Shown here: one piece after another, positions 16,201 to 23,123 of the stretch
Numbering within the stretch: position 1 is the first letter of the stretch
Layout: every line of letters begins with the position of its first letter
Assembly (NCBI GenBank): GCA_046262315.1
Contig: JBHEMZ010000043.1
Coordinates: 1-34,229, forward strand
Source of the DNA: JACVRM01 sp046262315
Lineage (GTDB): Bacteria; Actinomycetota; Thermoleophilia; Gaiellales; Gaiellaceae
Reading direction: 5' to 3'
DNA length: 34,229 bases
Notes under the pieces: model-generated
Databases searched by the model: none
Told to the model about the DNA's origin: nothing
Seen by the model: the letters and a program-made list of their open reading frames with translations, nothing else
Position numbers and translations under genes: made by a program

Positions 16201-16376
16201 ACCGTGCTGCCGACGGGCGGCGCTTGGATGAACTGATTCGCATCGGCCGCATGCGCGGCGCCGGGTGGCGCATCGATGGCCGGAATGAGCGCAACGGCTC
16301 CTACGAGCGCTACGAGCGCGGCGCAACGAAGGCGCGCGTTCCGCACGCTCGCCCGCGGCGAAGACGATCTACTCAC
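13248..16376 (-). CDS. Large secreted sialidase-fold protein with C-terminal DUF11 domain
   Basis: Protein of 1042 aa. The signal peptide (about 1-45) carries a hydrophobic core AALVALVGAVALIPAI ending near AHA-AD. Residues about 55-180 form a beta-rich domain (VHRFTVYAPGGY, TFTITWTPRTG). Residues about 195-700 resemble a sialidase/BNR beta-propeller: AYAQVSTDGGDQFHLL, QRSANGGLTYNP and LSVSKDGGLTWTNC are Asp-box-like repeats (S-x-D-x-G-x-x-W/F). The C-terminus (about 920-1042; VVLTKTGPLTAARGSNITY, WNLGTVPFNGSGTVSV) is DUF11, a surface repeat domain. The usual sialidase Arg triad is not recognised, so catalytic activity is doubtful. GTG 16376 has AGGGGGAG just upstream. Probably an extracellular or surface protein. 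Confidence 0.85.
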   Translation of the reverse strand: MSRSSSPRASVRNARLRCAALVALVGAVALIPAIDAPPGAAHAADANQFIQAPPVGSTVTKPFSGTVTGVANPTSNCDGDATADVHRFTVYAPGGYATRDTSYTFTITWTPRTGEASAHDLILTVLGPDPNPSNNVPEGPEVGSSDGGSPAEQVSAMNLASGKQYNVLACAFANVPPQPYNGKLVATSVAKAVEVDLPAADSKGLIFSAGVPADNQRDEAEPLIDIDPAGNMYTCGPTGFSNAAEYAQVSTDGGDQFHLLGTPPRGQLAPGGGGDCAIATGIDKNGRGQYQLAYTGLGPLTGFATSTSPNSGHLLGTAGPNGNGLPGGTTQGVLADRQWEVFIDPAKNPAACTNVLAPPVPGSAEGCVLLSYNQQVPRNVVVQRSANGGLTYNPLAARAAANPRFPGPLRYHRPSNTVYFSWDRINAQGQDEIRLSVSKDGGLTWTNCLAAIAQGETPPFTIADHDSAGNIYIVYSEKAKYHTYMVALHAADVAKCNLPVANIGKTNPGFSAPVQVDRGNIRTTVFPWIVGGAPGRVAVTFYGTTTDGSPNVGCRPSNPPGAQGFCAAWHVYVNQSLNAISPDATFSQVRATTHPFHYDSICLVGLACDLSIPPGDRTLADFFSIDYNAVSKKLAVVYNRAEKKPNEDFGHVANPMVLTQIGGPSLGGVWLGWDQNRTPVRKTAAPEVGGEPNGDALSTYSVMTPGPPPPVNNTGTNEPAMDFLEASVGPQRDLNTNQLVSNGGFTVTMKLADLSTTQLTQSMTRTGSQSLLWVFRFVNGYQAAAASARWSPTGGFTFGYNDYTTGVSPCVGVGSLVTNDKCVLYPGGMTIPGKADQATGTIRLSVPRSVLRALTQTPDAFGRPEEIAAPLQDYARFYDATAFSLGNTVSPTQSLQSFLYPLDSTRAFDFVIFMGGALPGDPTVVLTKTGPLTAARGSNITYRLAYRNLGPNPSANAKIVDTLPAQVQFVSATNGGTYAPATRKVTWNLGTVPFNGSGTVSVTVSVPPTTPNGTVLLNQADFTGDLTVSPKTAAWLTTVASG

Positions 16377-16435
16377 GGCTTTCTCCCCCTCTGTAAAGAA
16401 CCAAGTGGTGATGTTTTACCCGACAAGCACCTCGT

Positions 16436-17164
16436 TTAACCACCGCCGCGGCGTGCCCACTCCCAGAGCGCAAGAGTGCCTGCCATCGCGACGTTGAGCG
16501 ACTCGGCACGCCCGGTCTGCGGAATCCAGGCCGTCTGGTCGCAGCGCTCAACGATGTCCGCCGGCAGACCGGCGCGCTCGGAGCCCAGCAAGAACGTGGC
16601 GCGATTCCCGTACGCCAGCACGTCGATCGGCGTGCCTGCGCGGGGTGTGAGCGCCACCCACGGTCGCGGTGCCGCCTCGAACGCGCCGAGCGGAACCCGG
16701 AAGACCGCGCCGGCCGAAGCGCGCAGCGCCTTGGCTCCGGTCGGGTCGGCGCACCCCGGTGACAGTGCGACGAACGCTGGGCCGAACGCGTCGGCGGCTC
16801 TCAGAAGCGTGCCGAGGTTGCCGGGGTCGGCGACGCGCCAGAGCCCGAGTCCGGCCGGCGGCGGGGGGTCGCGAAGAGCTGGCAGGTCGGAACCGCGGAA
16901 GACCGCGAGGACGCGCGCGTGGTGGCCGAGCGCGGAGAAGTCGCGGAACAACGCGGGCGCTACCAGCTCCGCGTGCGGGAGACGCTCGACGAGGACGGGC
17001 CGTTCGCCGTCGATGAGCACCTCGACCGGCTCGAGCCCGGCGTCGAGCGCGGCGACGACGAGGTCCTCGCCCTCGCACGCGAACAGGCCGAGCCGCTCGC
17101 GCTGGCGGCGCGACGCGAGCCGCCGCACGAGCTTGAGCCGGGGATTCGCGGCCGACGTGATCAT
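16436..17164 (-). CDS. SpoU/TrmH-type 2'-O-ribose RNA methyltransferase
   Basis: Methylates a ribose 2'-OH in rRNA or tRNA using SAM through the trefoil-knot SPOUT fold. ATG 17164 (ITSAANPRLKLVRRLASRR) gives 242 aa, typical for TrmH/RlmB-like enzymes. The N-terminal substrate-binding domain covers about residues 1-100. The three SpoU motifs are present: DPGNLGTLLRAADAFG (motif 1, with the conserved Asn and Arg), FLLGSERAGLP (motif 2), and ESLNVAMAGTLALWEWAR (motif 3). Location after infC-rpmI-rplT is the usual place for this gene, where pheS normally follows; here it is followed by the giant secreted protein. Residues in the reading upstream of 17164 are out of frame with DUF2332 and excluded. 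Confidence 0.93.
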   Translation of the reverse strand: MITSAANPRLKLVRRLASRRQRERLGLFACEGEDLVVAALDAGLEPVEVLIDGERPVLVERLPHAELVAPALFRDFSALGHHARVLAVFRGSDLPALRDPPPPAGLGLWRVADPGNLGTLLRAADAFGPAFVALSPGCADPTGAKALRASAGAVFRVPLGAFEAAPRPWVALTPRAGTPIDVLAYGNRATFLLGSERAGLPADIVERCDQTAWIPQTGRAESLNVAMAGTLALWEWARRGGG

Positions 17165-17171
17165 CGTCCGA

Positions 17172-17182
17172 GGGACTGTCCC
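17172..17182 (-). repeat. GGGACAGTCCC palindrome in trmH leader
   Basis: An 11-bp palindrome (arms GGGAC/GTCCC, with one flanking A/T pair extending it). It lies 8 nt before the SpoU/TrmH start codon, in the 31-bp gap after DUF2332. The same palindrome occurs four times at 31316-31398. It may mask or provide the Shine-Dalgarno site. Confidence 0.6.
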
Positions 17183-17195
17183 TGCGCCACGGCCG

Positions 17196-18167
17196 CTATG
17201 CGCCCCTCCATTCGAGCCATTGTCCGTGATACCCCATGCACGCGACGAGCCTGGGTGCGGCCTCGCCGGGGAGACGCCGCTCGATCTCGAAGCCGCCCTC
17301 GACGCCTGTCTCCTCCTCGGCGAGTCGGCGTGTGGAAATCCACGCCACGGGTGGATCGGCCTCGTCCACGATCCGCCGTAGCTCCCCGTAGCGTTCTCCG
17401 CCAAGGTAGACGGTTGAAACAGCCTGGAAAACGACCGTGACCGTTTCGTAGTCGCGGTCGGCGAGCAGGTCGGGCAGCAGCTCGACGTAGTCGCCTTGCA
17501 GGATCGGCGGCGGGTCGCCGCGCACGACCTCGACGGCGCGGCGCAGGCGCTCCAGCCGCGCGGGCTGGTCGGCCCAGACGAAGCACTCGAGCAGCCGCAC
17601 CGACTCGTCGCTCGCCACGTCCACGGGAGCCAGGTCGACTCCCCGGCGGTGCCGGATCTGCGGGCGAACGGAGAGCAGCTCCGCCGGCACGGGCGCGCGC
17701 TCGTCACCGGCCAGCTCGAGGGCGGCGCCGGTCGCTCCCCAGGTCCCTGCCGCGTACCGGTAGCGGTACCGGTCCCAGACGAGGTTCAGCCCGGCGCTCG
17801 AGCCCAGCTCGATCAGCTCGAACGGCCCCTCACCGAGCGACAGGAACGCGGGCAGGAGCGCCCACGAGCGCTGCACCTCGTTCGTCTGCACGGGCTGCTT
17901 CCGCGTAAAGCGCGTGAGCCAGCCCGCCTCGCGCTGGAGCGTCTCGCGCACGTCCTCCCACGCCCAGCCGGGAGCCCGCCCTGAGAGGACGAGGTGGTGC
18001 AACCCGCCGAGCAGGCGCACAGGAAAGTCCCAACGCTCGTCCGGTGCGATCTCGCGGACGAGCGGCTCGCCGGCGAGCCGTGCGCACAGGTCCGCGTACA
18101 GCGTGGAGCCCGTGCGTCCGCAGGCTTCGCCCTGCGCTCGGAAGCGCTCGGCGAGCGGATCCGTCAG
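17196..18167 (-). CDS. DUF2332 family protein with apparent CTG start
   Basis: Uncharacterised DUF2332 protein, 323 aa when read from CTG 18167. Family features are the N-terminal LAERFRAQGEACGRTGSTLYADL segment, LGGLHHLVLSGRAP, NEVQRSWALLPAFL, the ELGSSAGLNLVWDRY motif resembling a SAM-binding loop, and a C-terminal PRLVACMGYHGQWLEW. The standard start GTG 18020 would delete about 49 family-conserved residues. Upstream of the CTG the frame closes with TGA two codons earlier, so no ATG, GTG or TTG exists. The CTG shares CTGA with the rplT stop, implying re-initiation by terminating ribosomes. Its insertion between rplT and trmH is not universal. The GLNL motif suggests methyltransferase ancestry; activity unknown. 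Confidence 0.85.
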   Translation of the reverse strand: MTDPLAERFRAQGEACGRTGSTLYADLCARLAGEPLVREIAPDERWDFPVRLLGGLHHLVLSGRAPGWAWEDVRETLQREAGWLTRFTRKQPVQTNEVQRSWALLPAFLSLGEGPFELIELGSSAGLNLVWDRYRYRYAAGTWGATGAALELAGDERAPVPAELLSVRPQIRHRRGVDLAPVDVASDESVRLLECFVWADQPARLERLRRAVEVVRGDPPPILQGDYVELLPDLLADRDYETVTVVFQAVSTVYLGGERYGELRRIVDEADPPVAWISTRRLAEEETGVEGGFEIERRLPGEAAPRLVACMGYHGQWLEWRGA

Positions 18168-18535
18168 GCTGCTTCAGCCGTTTCGAGCGCGCTCTTCGCC
18201 TGCTCGGCGATGCGCGCGAACCCGGCGGGGTCGGTCACCGCCAGATCCGCGAGGATCTTTCGGTCGAGCTCGATGCCGGCCTTCTTGCAGCCCGCCGCGA
18301 ACTGGTTGTACGAGAGCCCGTTCTGCCGCGCGGCCGCATTGATGCGCATGATCCAGAGCCGGCGGAAGACCCGCTTTTTGGCCTTGCGGTCGCGGTATGC
18401 GTAGACGAGCGAGCGCTCGACCTGCTCCTTCGCCAGCTTGTAGCTCGAGTGTCGGCGACCGAAGTAGCCCTTCGCCTGCCCGAGCACCTTGCGGCGCTTC
18501 TTGCGCGCGTGGACGGAGCGCTTCACGCGCGGCAC
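18164..18535 (-). CDS. rplT: 50S ribosomal protein L20
   Basis: Early-assembly 23S rRNA-binding protein L20, needed to build the 50S subunit. The 123 aa start with PRVKRSVHARKKRRKVL and carry the conserved VYAYRDRKAKKRVFRRLWI and INAAARQNGLSYNQF blocks, as in all bacteria, followed by a slightly long C-terminal tail. The start is GTG 18535, sharing TAGTG with the rpmI stop. In many bacteria L20 autoregulates the infC-rpmI-rplT operon by binding its leader; a structured leader is present upstream of infC here, but specific L20-site features were not verified. DUF2332 follows with a 4-nt CTGA overlap. Confidence 0.97.
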   Translation of the reverse strand: MPRVKRSVHARKKRRKVLGQAKGYFGRRHSSYKLAKEQVERSLVYAYRDRKAKKRVFRRLWIMRINAAARQNGLSYNQFAAGCKKAGIELDRKILADLAVTDPAGFARIAEQAKSALETAEAA

Positions 18536-18738
18536 TACGACCCCCTCCGGCCGAGCAGCCGCTTGACCTCACGCACATCGCTGCCTGCGACCTCGACGTC
18601 CTTGCGGAAACCCCGCTTACGTTTCGAGGACTTCTTCTCGAGCAGGTGACTTTTCATGGCTCGGCGCCGGAGCAGCTTCCCCGCCGCCGTCACCTTGAAC
18701 GTCTTCTTCGCTCCGCTGTGGGTCTTCTGCTTTGGCAT
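18535..18738 (-). CDS. rpmI: 50S ribosomal protein L35
   Basis: Small basic ribosomal protein L35 of the large subunit. The 67 aa begin PKQKTHSGAKKTFKVT, the universal N-terminus, followed by LLRRRAMKSHLLEKKSSKRKR and a VREVKRLLG end. The ATG at 18738 has AGGAG about 9 nt upstream, inside infC. The first 122 nt overlap the end of the infC reading frame in a different frame. The TAG stop shares its last base with the rplT GTG. Confidence 0.96.
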   Translation of the reverse strand: MPKQKTHSGAKKTFKVTAAGKLLRRRAMKSHLLEKKSSKRKRGFRKDVEVAGSDVREVKRLLGRRGS

Positions 18739-19303
18739 CTCTTTGCACTCCTGCGCTCTTCGAGGGGCCGAGCAGCATGGTCATGTTCCGCCCGTCCTGG
18801 AGCGGCGGCTGCTCGACGATCGCGATCTCCTTGAGGTCTTCGGCGAGACGCATCAGCAGGTCACGGCCGCGCTCCGGGTGGTACTGCTCGCGTCCCCGGA
18901 ACATGATCGTCACCTTGACCTTCGCCCGCTGGTTGAGGAAGCGGAGGACGTGACCCTTCTTGGTCTCGTAGTCGTGGATTCCGATCTTCGGCCTGAACTT
19001 GATCTCCTTGACCTGTACCTGGATCTGGTGCTTGCGCGCGAGCTTGGCCTTCTGCTCCTGCTCGTAGCGGTACTTGCCGTAGTCCATGACCCGCACCACC
19101 GGCGGGTCAGCCTGCGCGGCCACCTCCACGAGGTCGAGCCCCTTGCTCAGGGCGTACTCCTGCGCCTCCGCGGTCGGCTTGACGCCAACCTGCGAGCCGT
19201 CCTCGTCCACCAGGCGTACGTTCGGGACGCGGATCGCGTCGTTGATACGCACCTGCGGCTGCGGGCGGAGCGGCTCCGGGCGCGGCCCTCTGCGCGGTCT
19301 CAA
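18617..19303 (-). CDS. infC: Translation initiation factor IF-3, C-terminally extended
   Basis: IF-3 binds the 30S subunit, keeps it free of 50S and checks start-codon pairing. The N-terminal domain starts RINDAIRVPNVRLVDEDGSQVG; the linker contains VMDYGKYRYEQEQKAK; the C-terminal domain carries VKEIKFRPKIGIHDYETK and ends at MTMLLGPSK, where most IF-3s stop. Here about 47 more residues follow (KSAGVQRDAKAEDPQRSEED...), extending 122 nt into rpmI. The start is TTG 19303 with AAGG 6 nt upstream. Non-AUG infC starts are the known basis of IF-3 self-regulation in other bacteria (AUU in E. coli). The N-terminal RPRRGPRPEPLRPQPQ leader is Arg/Pro-rich. Confidence 0.95.
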   Translation of the reverse strand: MRPRRGPRPEPLRPQPQVRINDAIRVPNVRLVDEDGSQVGVKPTAEAQEYALSKGLDLVEVAAQADPPVVRVMDYGKYRYEQEQKAKLARKHQIQVQVKEIKFRPKIGIHDYETKKGHVLRFLNQRAKVKVTIMFRGREQYHPERGRDLLMRLAEDLKEIAIVEQPPLQDGRNMTMLLGPSKSAGVQRDAKAEDPQRSEEDVQGDGGGEAAPAPSHEKSPAREEVLET

Positions 19304-19343
19304 ATGACCTTCACCTAGTTCTGGTTCCTCCTCTTCAACGACG

Positions 19344-19364
19344 AAAGCCGCTGCAGGCAGCGGC
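19344..19364 (-). terminator. Hairpin in thrS-infC gap (attenuator or terminator)
   Basis: On the minus strand GCCGCTG and CAGCGGC form a 7-bp stem with a 4-nt CCTG loop, followed by TTTCGTCGTT. A second stem (CCTCGC/GCGAGG) lies just upstream around 19374-19410. Position in the infC leader suggests attenuation or feedback control of the ribosomal-protein operon, in addition to ending thrS transcripts. Confidence 0.5.
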
Positions 19365-19463
19365 CCGACCCTCGCAACCTCGTGGGTTGAACCTCCGCGA
19401 GGCTCGCGCCCGGGAGGTGAGGAACGGGTCTGCTCCTGCTTGGCAGGCCAACAGCGTACCCGA

Positions 19464-21350
19464 TCAGCGCAGCGAGTCCAGTTCGCGCAGGAAGTCGTCC
19501 AGGCTGCACGTCGACTGCTCCCCTCCGCGGTCTCGGACGGCGAGGGCCTCGTCCGACTCGCGGTCGCCCCAGACCACGACCTTGGGGATCTTCTCGAGCT
19601 CGGCGTCTCGGATGCGCTTGCCGACCGTCTCGTCGCGTTCGTCCACGTCGACCCGGTAGCCGGCGTCCAAGAGGCGCCCCCGCAGCCCCTCGGCGGCCTC
19701 GCGATGCGATTCGCCTACCGAGATAACCCGCACCTGTACGGGCGCGAGCCAGAAAGGGAACGCGCCCGCGTAGTGCTCGACGAGGATGCCGATGAAGCGC
19801 TCGAACGAGCCGTAGAGCGCGCGGTGGACGACGTACAGCGGGTGCTCGGCGTTGTCGCGACCGACGTAGGTGAGCCCGAAGCGCGACGGCATCTGCGAGT
19901 CGAGCTGGATCGTCCCGATCTGCCACTTGCGCCCGAGCGCGTCGTCCATGAACAGGTCGATCTTCGGGCCGTAGAACGCGCCCTCTCCGGCCGCGATCGT
20001 GTAGGGGATGTCGTTCAGGCGCAGCGCCTCCTCGAGGGCGGCCTCCGTGCGGTCCCACTCCTCGTCGGTGCCGATCTTGTTGTCCGGCCGGGTCGAGAGC
20101 TCCGCCGAGGCGGACATCCCGAACAGCTCGTAGACGAAGCGCGCGTACTCGACCGAGCCGCGGATCTCCTCCTGGATCTGCTCCTCGGTGCAGAAGATGT
20201 GCGCGTCGTCCTGCGTGACGTGCCGCACGCGCAGCAGCCCGTGGAGCGTCCCGGGCAGCTCGTTGCGGTGCAGCGGCGCCGGCTCGGCGAAGCGCACCGG
20301 CAGCTCCCTGTAGCTCCGCGGACGGCTCCCGAAGAGGAGCATGTGCCCCGGGCAGTTCATCGACTTCATCGCCCATTGCCGGCCCTCGACGTCCAGCTTG
20401 AACATCAGGTCCTCGTACTTCGGGAAGTGGCCGGACGTCCAGAACGTCTCGGCGTCGTAGATGAGCGGAGTCTTGACCTCCAGGTAGCCGCGCTTCGCGT
20501 TCTCGCGCTGCCTGATCCTCTCTAGCTCGTACCAGATAGTCATCCCCTTCGGGTGCCAGAGCGGCGAGCCGGGCGAGCGCTCCGAGAAGTGGAAGAGATC
20601 GAGCTGCGGGCCTAGGCGCCGGTGGTCGCGCTTGCGCGCCTCCTCGAGCCGCTCCAGGTACGAGTCGAGGTCGGCCTGCGAGTAGAAGGCCGTCCCGTAG
20701 ATCCGCGTCAGCTGCGTGTTCTGCTCGTCGCCGCGCCAGTACGCACCCGCGAGGCCGTTCAGCTTCAACGCCTTGATCGGCTTCGAATCCTGGAGGTGCG
20801 GCCCGCGGCAGAGGTCGGTGAAGTCGCCCTGGGTGTAGAGCGAGATGCCGCCCTCGGCCGTGTCCACGAGCTCGACCTTGTACGGCTCGCCTTGCTCCTC
20901 GAAGAGGCGGCGGGCCTCGAGCACGGTCGTCTCCCTGCGCTCCCAGCTGCGCCCCTCGTCGAGCTCGCGCCGGATCTCCTCCTCGATGCGCTCCAGCGCC
21001 TCCTCGCCGATCGGCTCGGGGAACTCGAAGTCGTAGTAGAAGCCGTTGTCGATCGGCGGGCCGATCGCGATCTTGACACCCGGGTAGAGCCGGCGGACGG
21101 CCTCGGCAAGCAGGTGCGCGGCCGAGTGGCGCAGCACCGCGAGCGCATCCGGGTCGTCCCTGTCGCGCGTGGTCAGAATCTGGATGCGCTCGCCGTCTGG
21201 AAGGGGCAGTCGCAGGTCGTGGACGCGCCCGTCGACACGCACGAGCACCGCCTGCTCGGCCAGCTTCGGCCCGATCGCGCGCGCCGCGTCGAGCCCGGTC
21301 GCGCCGTCGGGAAGTTCAAGCTCCGACGAGTCGGGGAGAATGACGCGCAT
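19464..21350 (-). CDS. thrS: Threonine-tRNA ligase
   Basis: Class II aaRS that charges tRNA-Thr and edits mis-attached serine. The 628 aa contain a TGS domain (1-62), the editing site (HSAAH, 75-79; CRGPH, 181-185), and the catalytic core with motif 1-3 elements. The zinc ligands are Cys333 in MNCPGHM, His384 in DDAHIF and the His in VVHRALYGS. The C-terminal anticodon-binding domain carries WLAPVQVRVISVG and VVVWGDRESDE. ATG 21350 has no ribosome site; a TATCCT box 8 nt upstream suggests leaderless translation. infC follows 160 bp downstream on the same strand, a common pairing in bacteria. Confidence 0.98.
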   Translation of the reverse strand: MRVILPDSSELELPDGATGLDAARAIGPKLAEQAVLVRVDGRVHDLRLPLPDGERIQILTTRDRDDPDALAVLRHSAAHLLAEAVRRLYPGVKIAIGPPIDNGFYYDFEFPEPIGEEALERIEEEIRRELDEGRSWERRETTVLEARRLFEEQGEPYKVELVDTAEGGISLYTQGDFTDLCRGPHLQDSKPIKALKLNGLAGAYWRGDEQNTQLTRIYGTAFYSQADLDSYLERLEEARKRDHRRLGPQLDLFHFSERSPGSPLWHPKGMTIWYELERIRQRENAKRGYLEVKTPLIYDAETFWTSGHFPKYEDLMFKLDVEGRQWAMKSMNCPGHMLLFGSRPRSYRELPVRFAEPAPLHRNELPGTLHGLLRVRHVTQDDAHIFCTEEQIQEEIRGSVEYARFVYELFGMSASAELSTRPDNKIGTDEEWDRTEAALEEALRLNDIPYTIAAGEGAFYGPKIDLFMDDALGRKWQIGTIQLDSQMPSRFGLTYVGRDNAEHPLYVVHRALYGSFERFIGILVEHYAGAFPFWLAPVQVRVISVGESHREAAEGLRGRLLDAGYRVDVDERDETVGKRIRDAELEKIPKVVVWGDRESDEALAVRDRGGEQSTCSLDDFLRELDSLR

Positions 21351-21519
21351 GGACGATCAGGATACTCAGCAGGCAACGGAACCAACCACGCCGGACCGGG
21401 CCGCGGAGGTGGCCGCGACCGAGGGCCGCGAGGACGACCGCAACGAGGAGGTCGACGGCTCCCCCGTCCCGGATCCCACCGACGACACGGACGCCGAAGA
21501 CGTTCCCGGCGCCGACTAG
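21349..21519 (+). CDS. Possible 56-aa acidic protein divergent from thrS
   Basis: Frame of 56 codons rich in Asp and Glu (DDQDTQQATEPTTPDRAAEV, then TEGREDDRNEEVDG, and a terminal DPTDDTDAEDVPGAD), with no hydrophobic segment. Its ATG interlocks with the thrS start in CATG, and its TAG stop interlocks with the stop of the opposite-strand MFS gene in CTAG (21516-21519). The composition looks like a real disordered protein. However, the presumed thrS promoter lies inside it and no ribosome site is visible, so it may not be translated. Confidence 0.4.
   Translation: MDDQDTQQATEPTTPDRAAEVAATEGREDDRNEEVDGSPVPDPTDDTDAEDVPGAD
21359..21364 (-). promoter_or_regulatory. Putative -10 of thrS
   Basis: TATCCT on the minus strand, 8 nt before the thrS ATG; the -35 is weak. 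Confidence 0.4.
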
Positions 21520-22663
21520 CGGCTTCCGCGCGGGACCAGTACGAGCAGCAGCACCGGCCCGGCGAGCAGAAGCCACATGGCCGTTTCGAGACCCCAGCGC
21601 TCGGCCGCGAGGCCGAGGGCCAGCGGCATCAGCGAGGCCGGCACGCCGAAGAGAGTGCCGGTCACCAGCGCGACGCCGCTCGTGCCGGGAAGCGCCGCGT
21701 AGAGCCGTGCCTTGACCACGGGATACCAGCCCGCGGTCAGGAGACCGAGCAAGGCGAGCACGGCAAGCTTCGCCGCGACACCTGGGAGGAGCAGGAAGAG
21801 GGGAAATATTGCGAGCGCGGCGAGCGCGCTGTACCGCACGTACACGAGACCGGTCAGGCGCCGCAGCAGGCGAAGCACGGCGAAGCCGCCCACCAGCCCG
21901 GCCCCGGTCCAGATACCGACCGCTGCGCCGCCCACGCTGCGAGCGGCGCCCACCTCGTCGACGAGGTAGAGCGCCACGAAGCCGAGCAGCACGTCGAGGA
22001 GTAGGTCCGACGCCTCGAGCGCCACGAGCCAGCGCATGACATTTCGACGGCCAAGCGCAGCGGCAACAGCGCGAGGCCGCGGTCGTTCCTCGGCGGGGAC
22101 GCGATCCGGAAACGGCACCCAGCGTGCTGCGACGGCGACGAGCAGGAGCGCAGCGGCCGCGAGGACGACGAAGAGGTGCCGCCAGTCCCAGCCCAGCCAG
22201 ATCGCGCCGCCCAGAGCAAACGGCCCCGCGAGACCACCAAGCGATCCCGCGATCGTCCAGCGTGTCATGTTGACCTCGCGCTCGCGCGGGGCCGCATCCA
22301 TGAGCGTCGCCTGCGAGAGGCTGACGAACGCCCCCGACGCAGGCGCCAGCACGGCGAATGCAGCGAGCAGCGCGACCGGTGAGTCCACGACGGCTGCGAG
22401 CGCCAGCGCGAGCGCGAACGCAACGCCTCCGCCGAGCACGAGCGCGCGGCGCCGCCAGGCGTCGCCGAGGAAGAAGAGGCCCGGCTCGACCGCGACCGCG
22501 ACGAGGTTCGGCACGGTGATCAGCAGGCCCACGTCAGCGTAGGACAGCGACAGGTCGTCGCGGATCAGCGGCCAGGCGGCCTCGCGCGCACCGAAGACGA
22601 GCTCATCGAGGAGCTCGATCGCGAGCAGGACGACGACGAAGCCGGCGGCTCGGCGCCGGCCAC
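21516..22663 (-). CDS. MFS transporter, N-terminus disrupted or non-canonical start
   Basis: Twelve-helix major facilitator permease of unknown substrate. From GTG 22532 the 338 aa contain GLLITVPNLVAVAVEP, the helix-rich N-half, AAPREREVNMTRWTIAGSLG, a charged central loop (PFPDRVPAEERPRPRA), and a second half ending AMWLLLAGPVLLLVLVPRG. Helix 1 (AGFVVVLLAIELLDELVFG) and the following AREAAWPLIRDDLSLSYADVG lie upstream in frame but reach a TAG, the stop of the preceding gene, without ATG, GTG or TTG. GTG 22663 would serve if one base is missing in the CC run after it (GTGGCC). So either a 1-nt deletion or a CTG start must be assumed. Coordinates include this likely N-terminus. Confidence 0.75.
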
Positions 22664-22667
22664 GGCC

Positions 22668-23050
22668 CTACCAGGGAGGATGCGAGCGCACCATCACCGA
22701 CCAGTATCCCATGGTCTCGGCAGCCGACCGCAAGCGGACCGGCGCCCGCAACCAGTAGCTCTCGAGCAGCCACTCGCGCGCCGCGTCCAGCGACTCCTCG
22801 TCCGTGACGCTGGCCGTCACCCAGCCGTAGCGTCCCAGGTAGCGCGCCCGCTCGACGTAGGGAAGCTGGCGAGCCAGCTCGCGCTCCTCCGCAGTCAGCT
22901 TGACCGTGAGCCGTACGGCGCCTCCCTCGGCCCACATGGCGTCAACATGCGGTTGTCGGCCACCTTGAAGACCGGATGACCCCAGGGCTCGTCCTCGTAC
23001 GTCTCCGGCAGGGAGAGCGCCAGGGCGCGCAGCGGGTCGGCCGCGTCCAC
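22668..23050 (-). pseudogene. MmcQ/YjbR family protein, frameshifted
   Basis: The MmcQ/YjbR fold (double-wing helical DNA-binding-like family of unknown role) is split over two frames. GTG 23050 begins ADPLRALALSLPETYEDEPWG, then GHPVFKVADNRM. At about 22943-22948 one base is missing, and the sequence continues in the other frame as DAMWAEGGAVRLTVKLTAEE, then LPYVERARYLGRYGWVTASV, ending MVRSHPPW-stop. The combined length, about 127 aa, is right for the family. A single shift may be a sequencing error or a real mutation. It lies directly upstream of the MFS gene on the same strand. Confidence 0.75.
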
Positions 23051-23123
23051 CCCTCATTGTCCGTTTGACTCCAGCCCGCCGCGGGGAAGCCGTGTGCGGA
23101 CACCGAACGGGGGAGGATCTCGA

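Noticed and set aside
19300..19463. Possible tRNA in the thrS-infC gap (GGTTCAACC present)
   Set aside because: No acceptor or anticodon stem of the right spacing can be drawn; better explained as structured leader.
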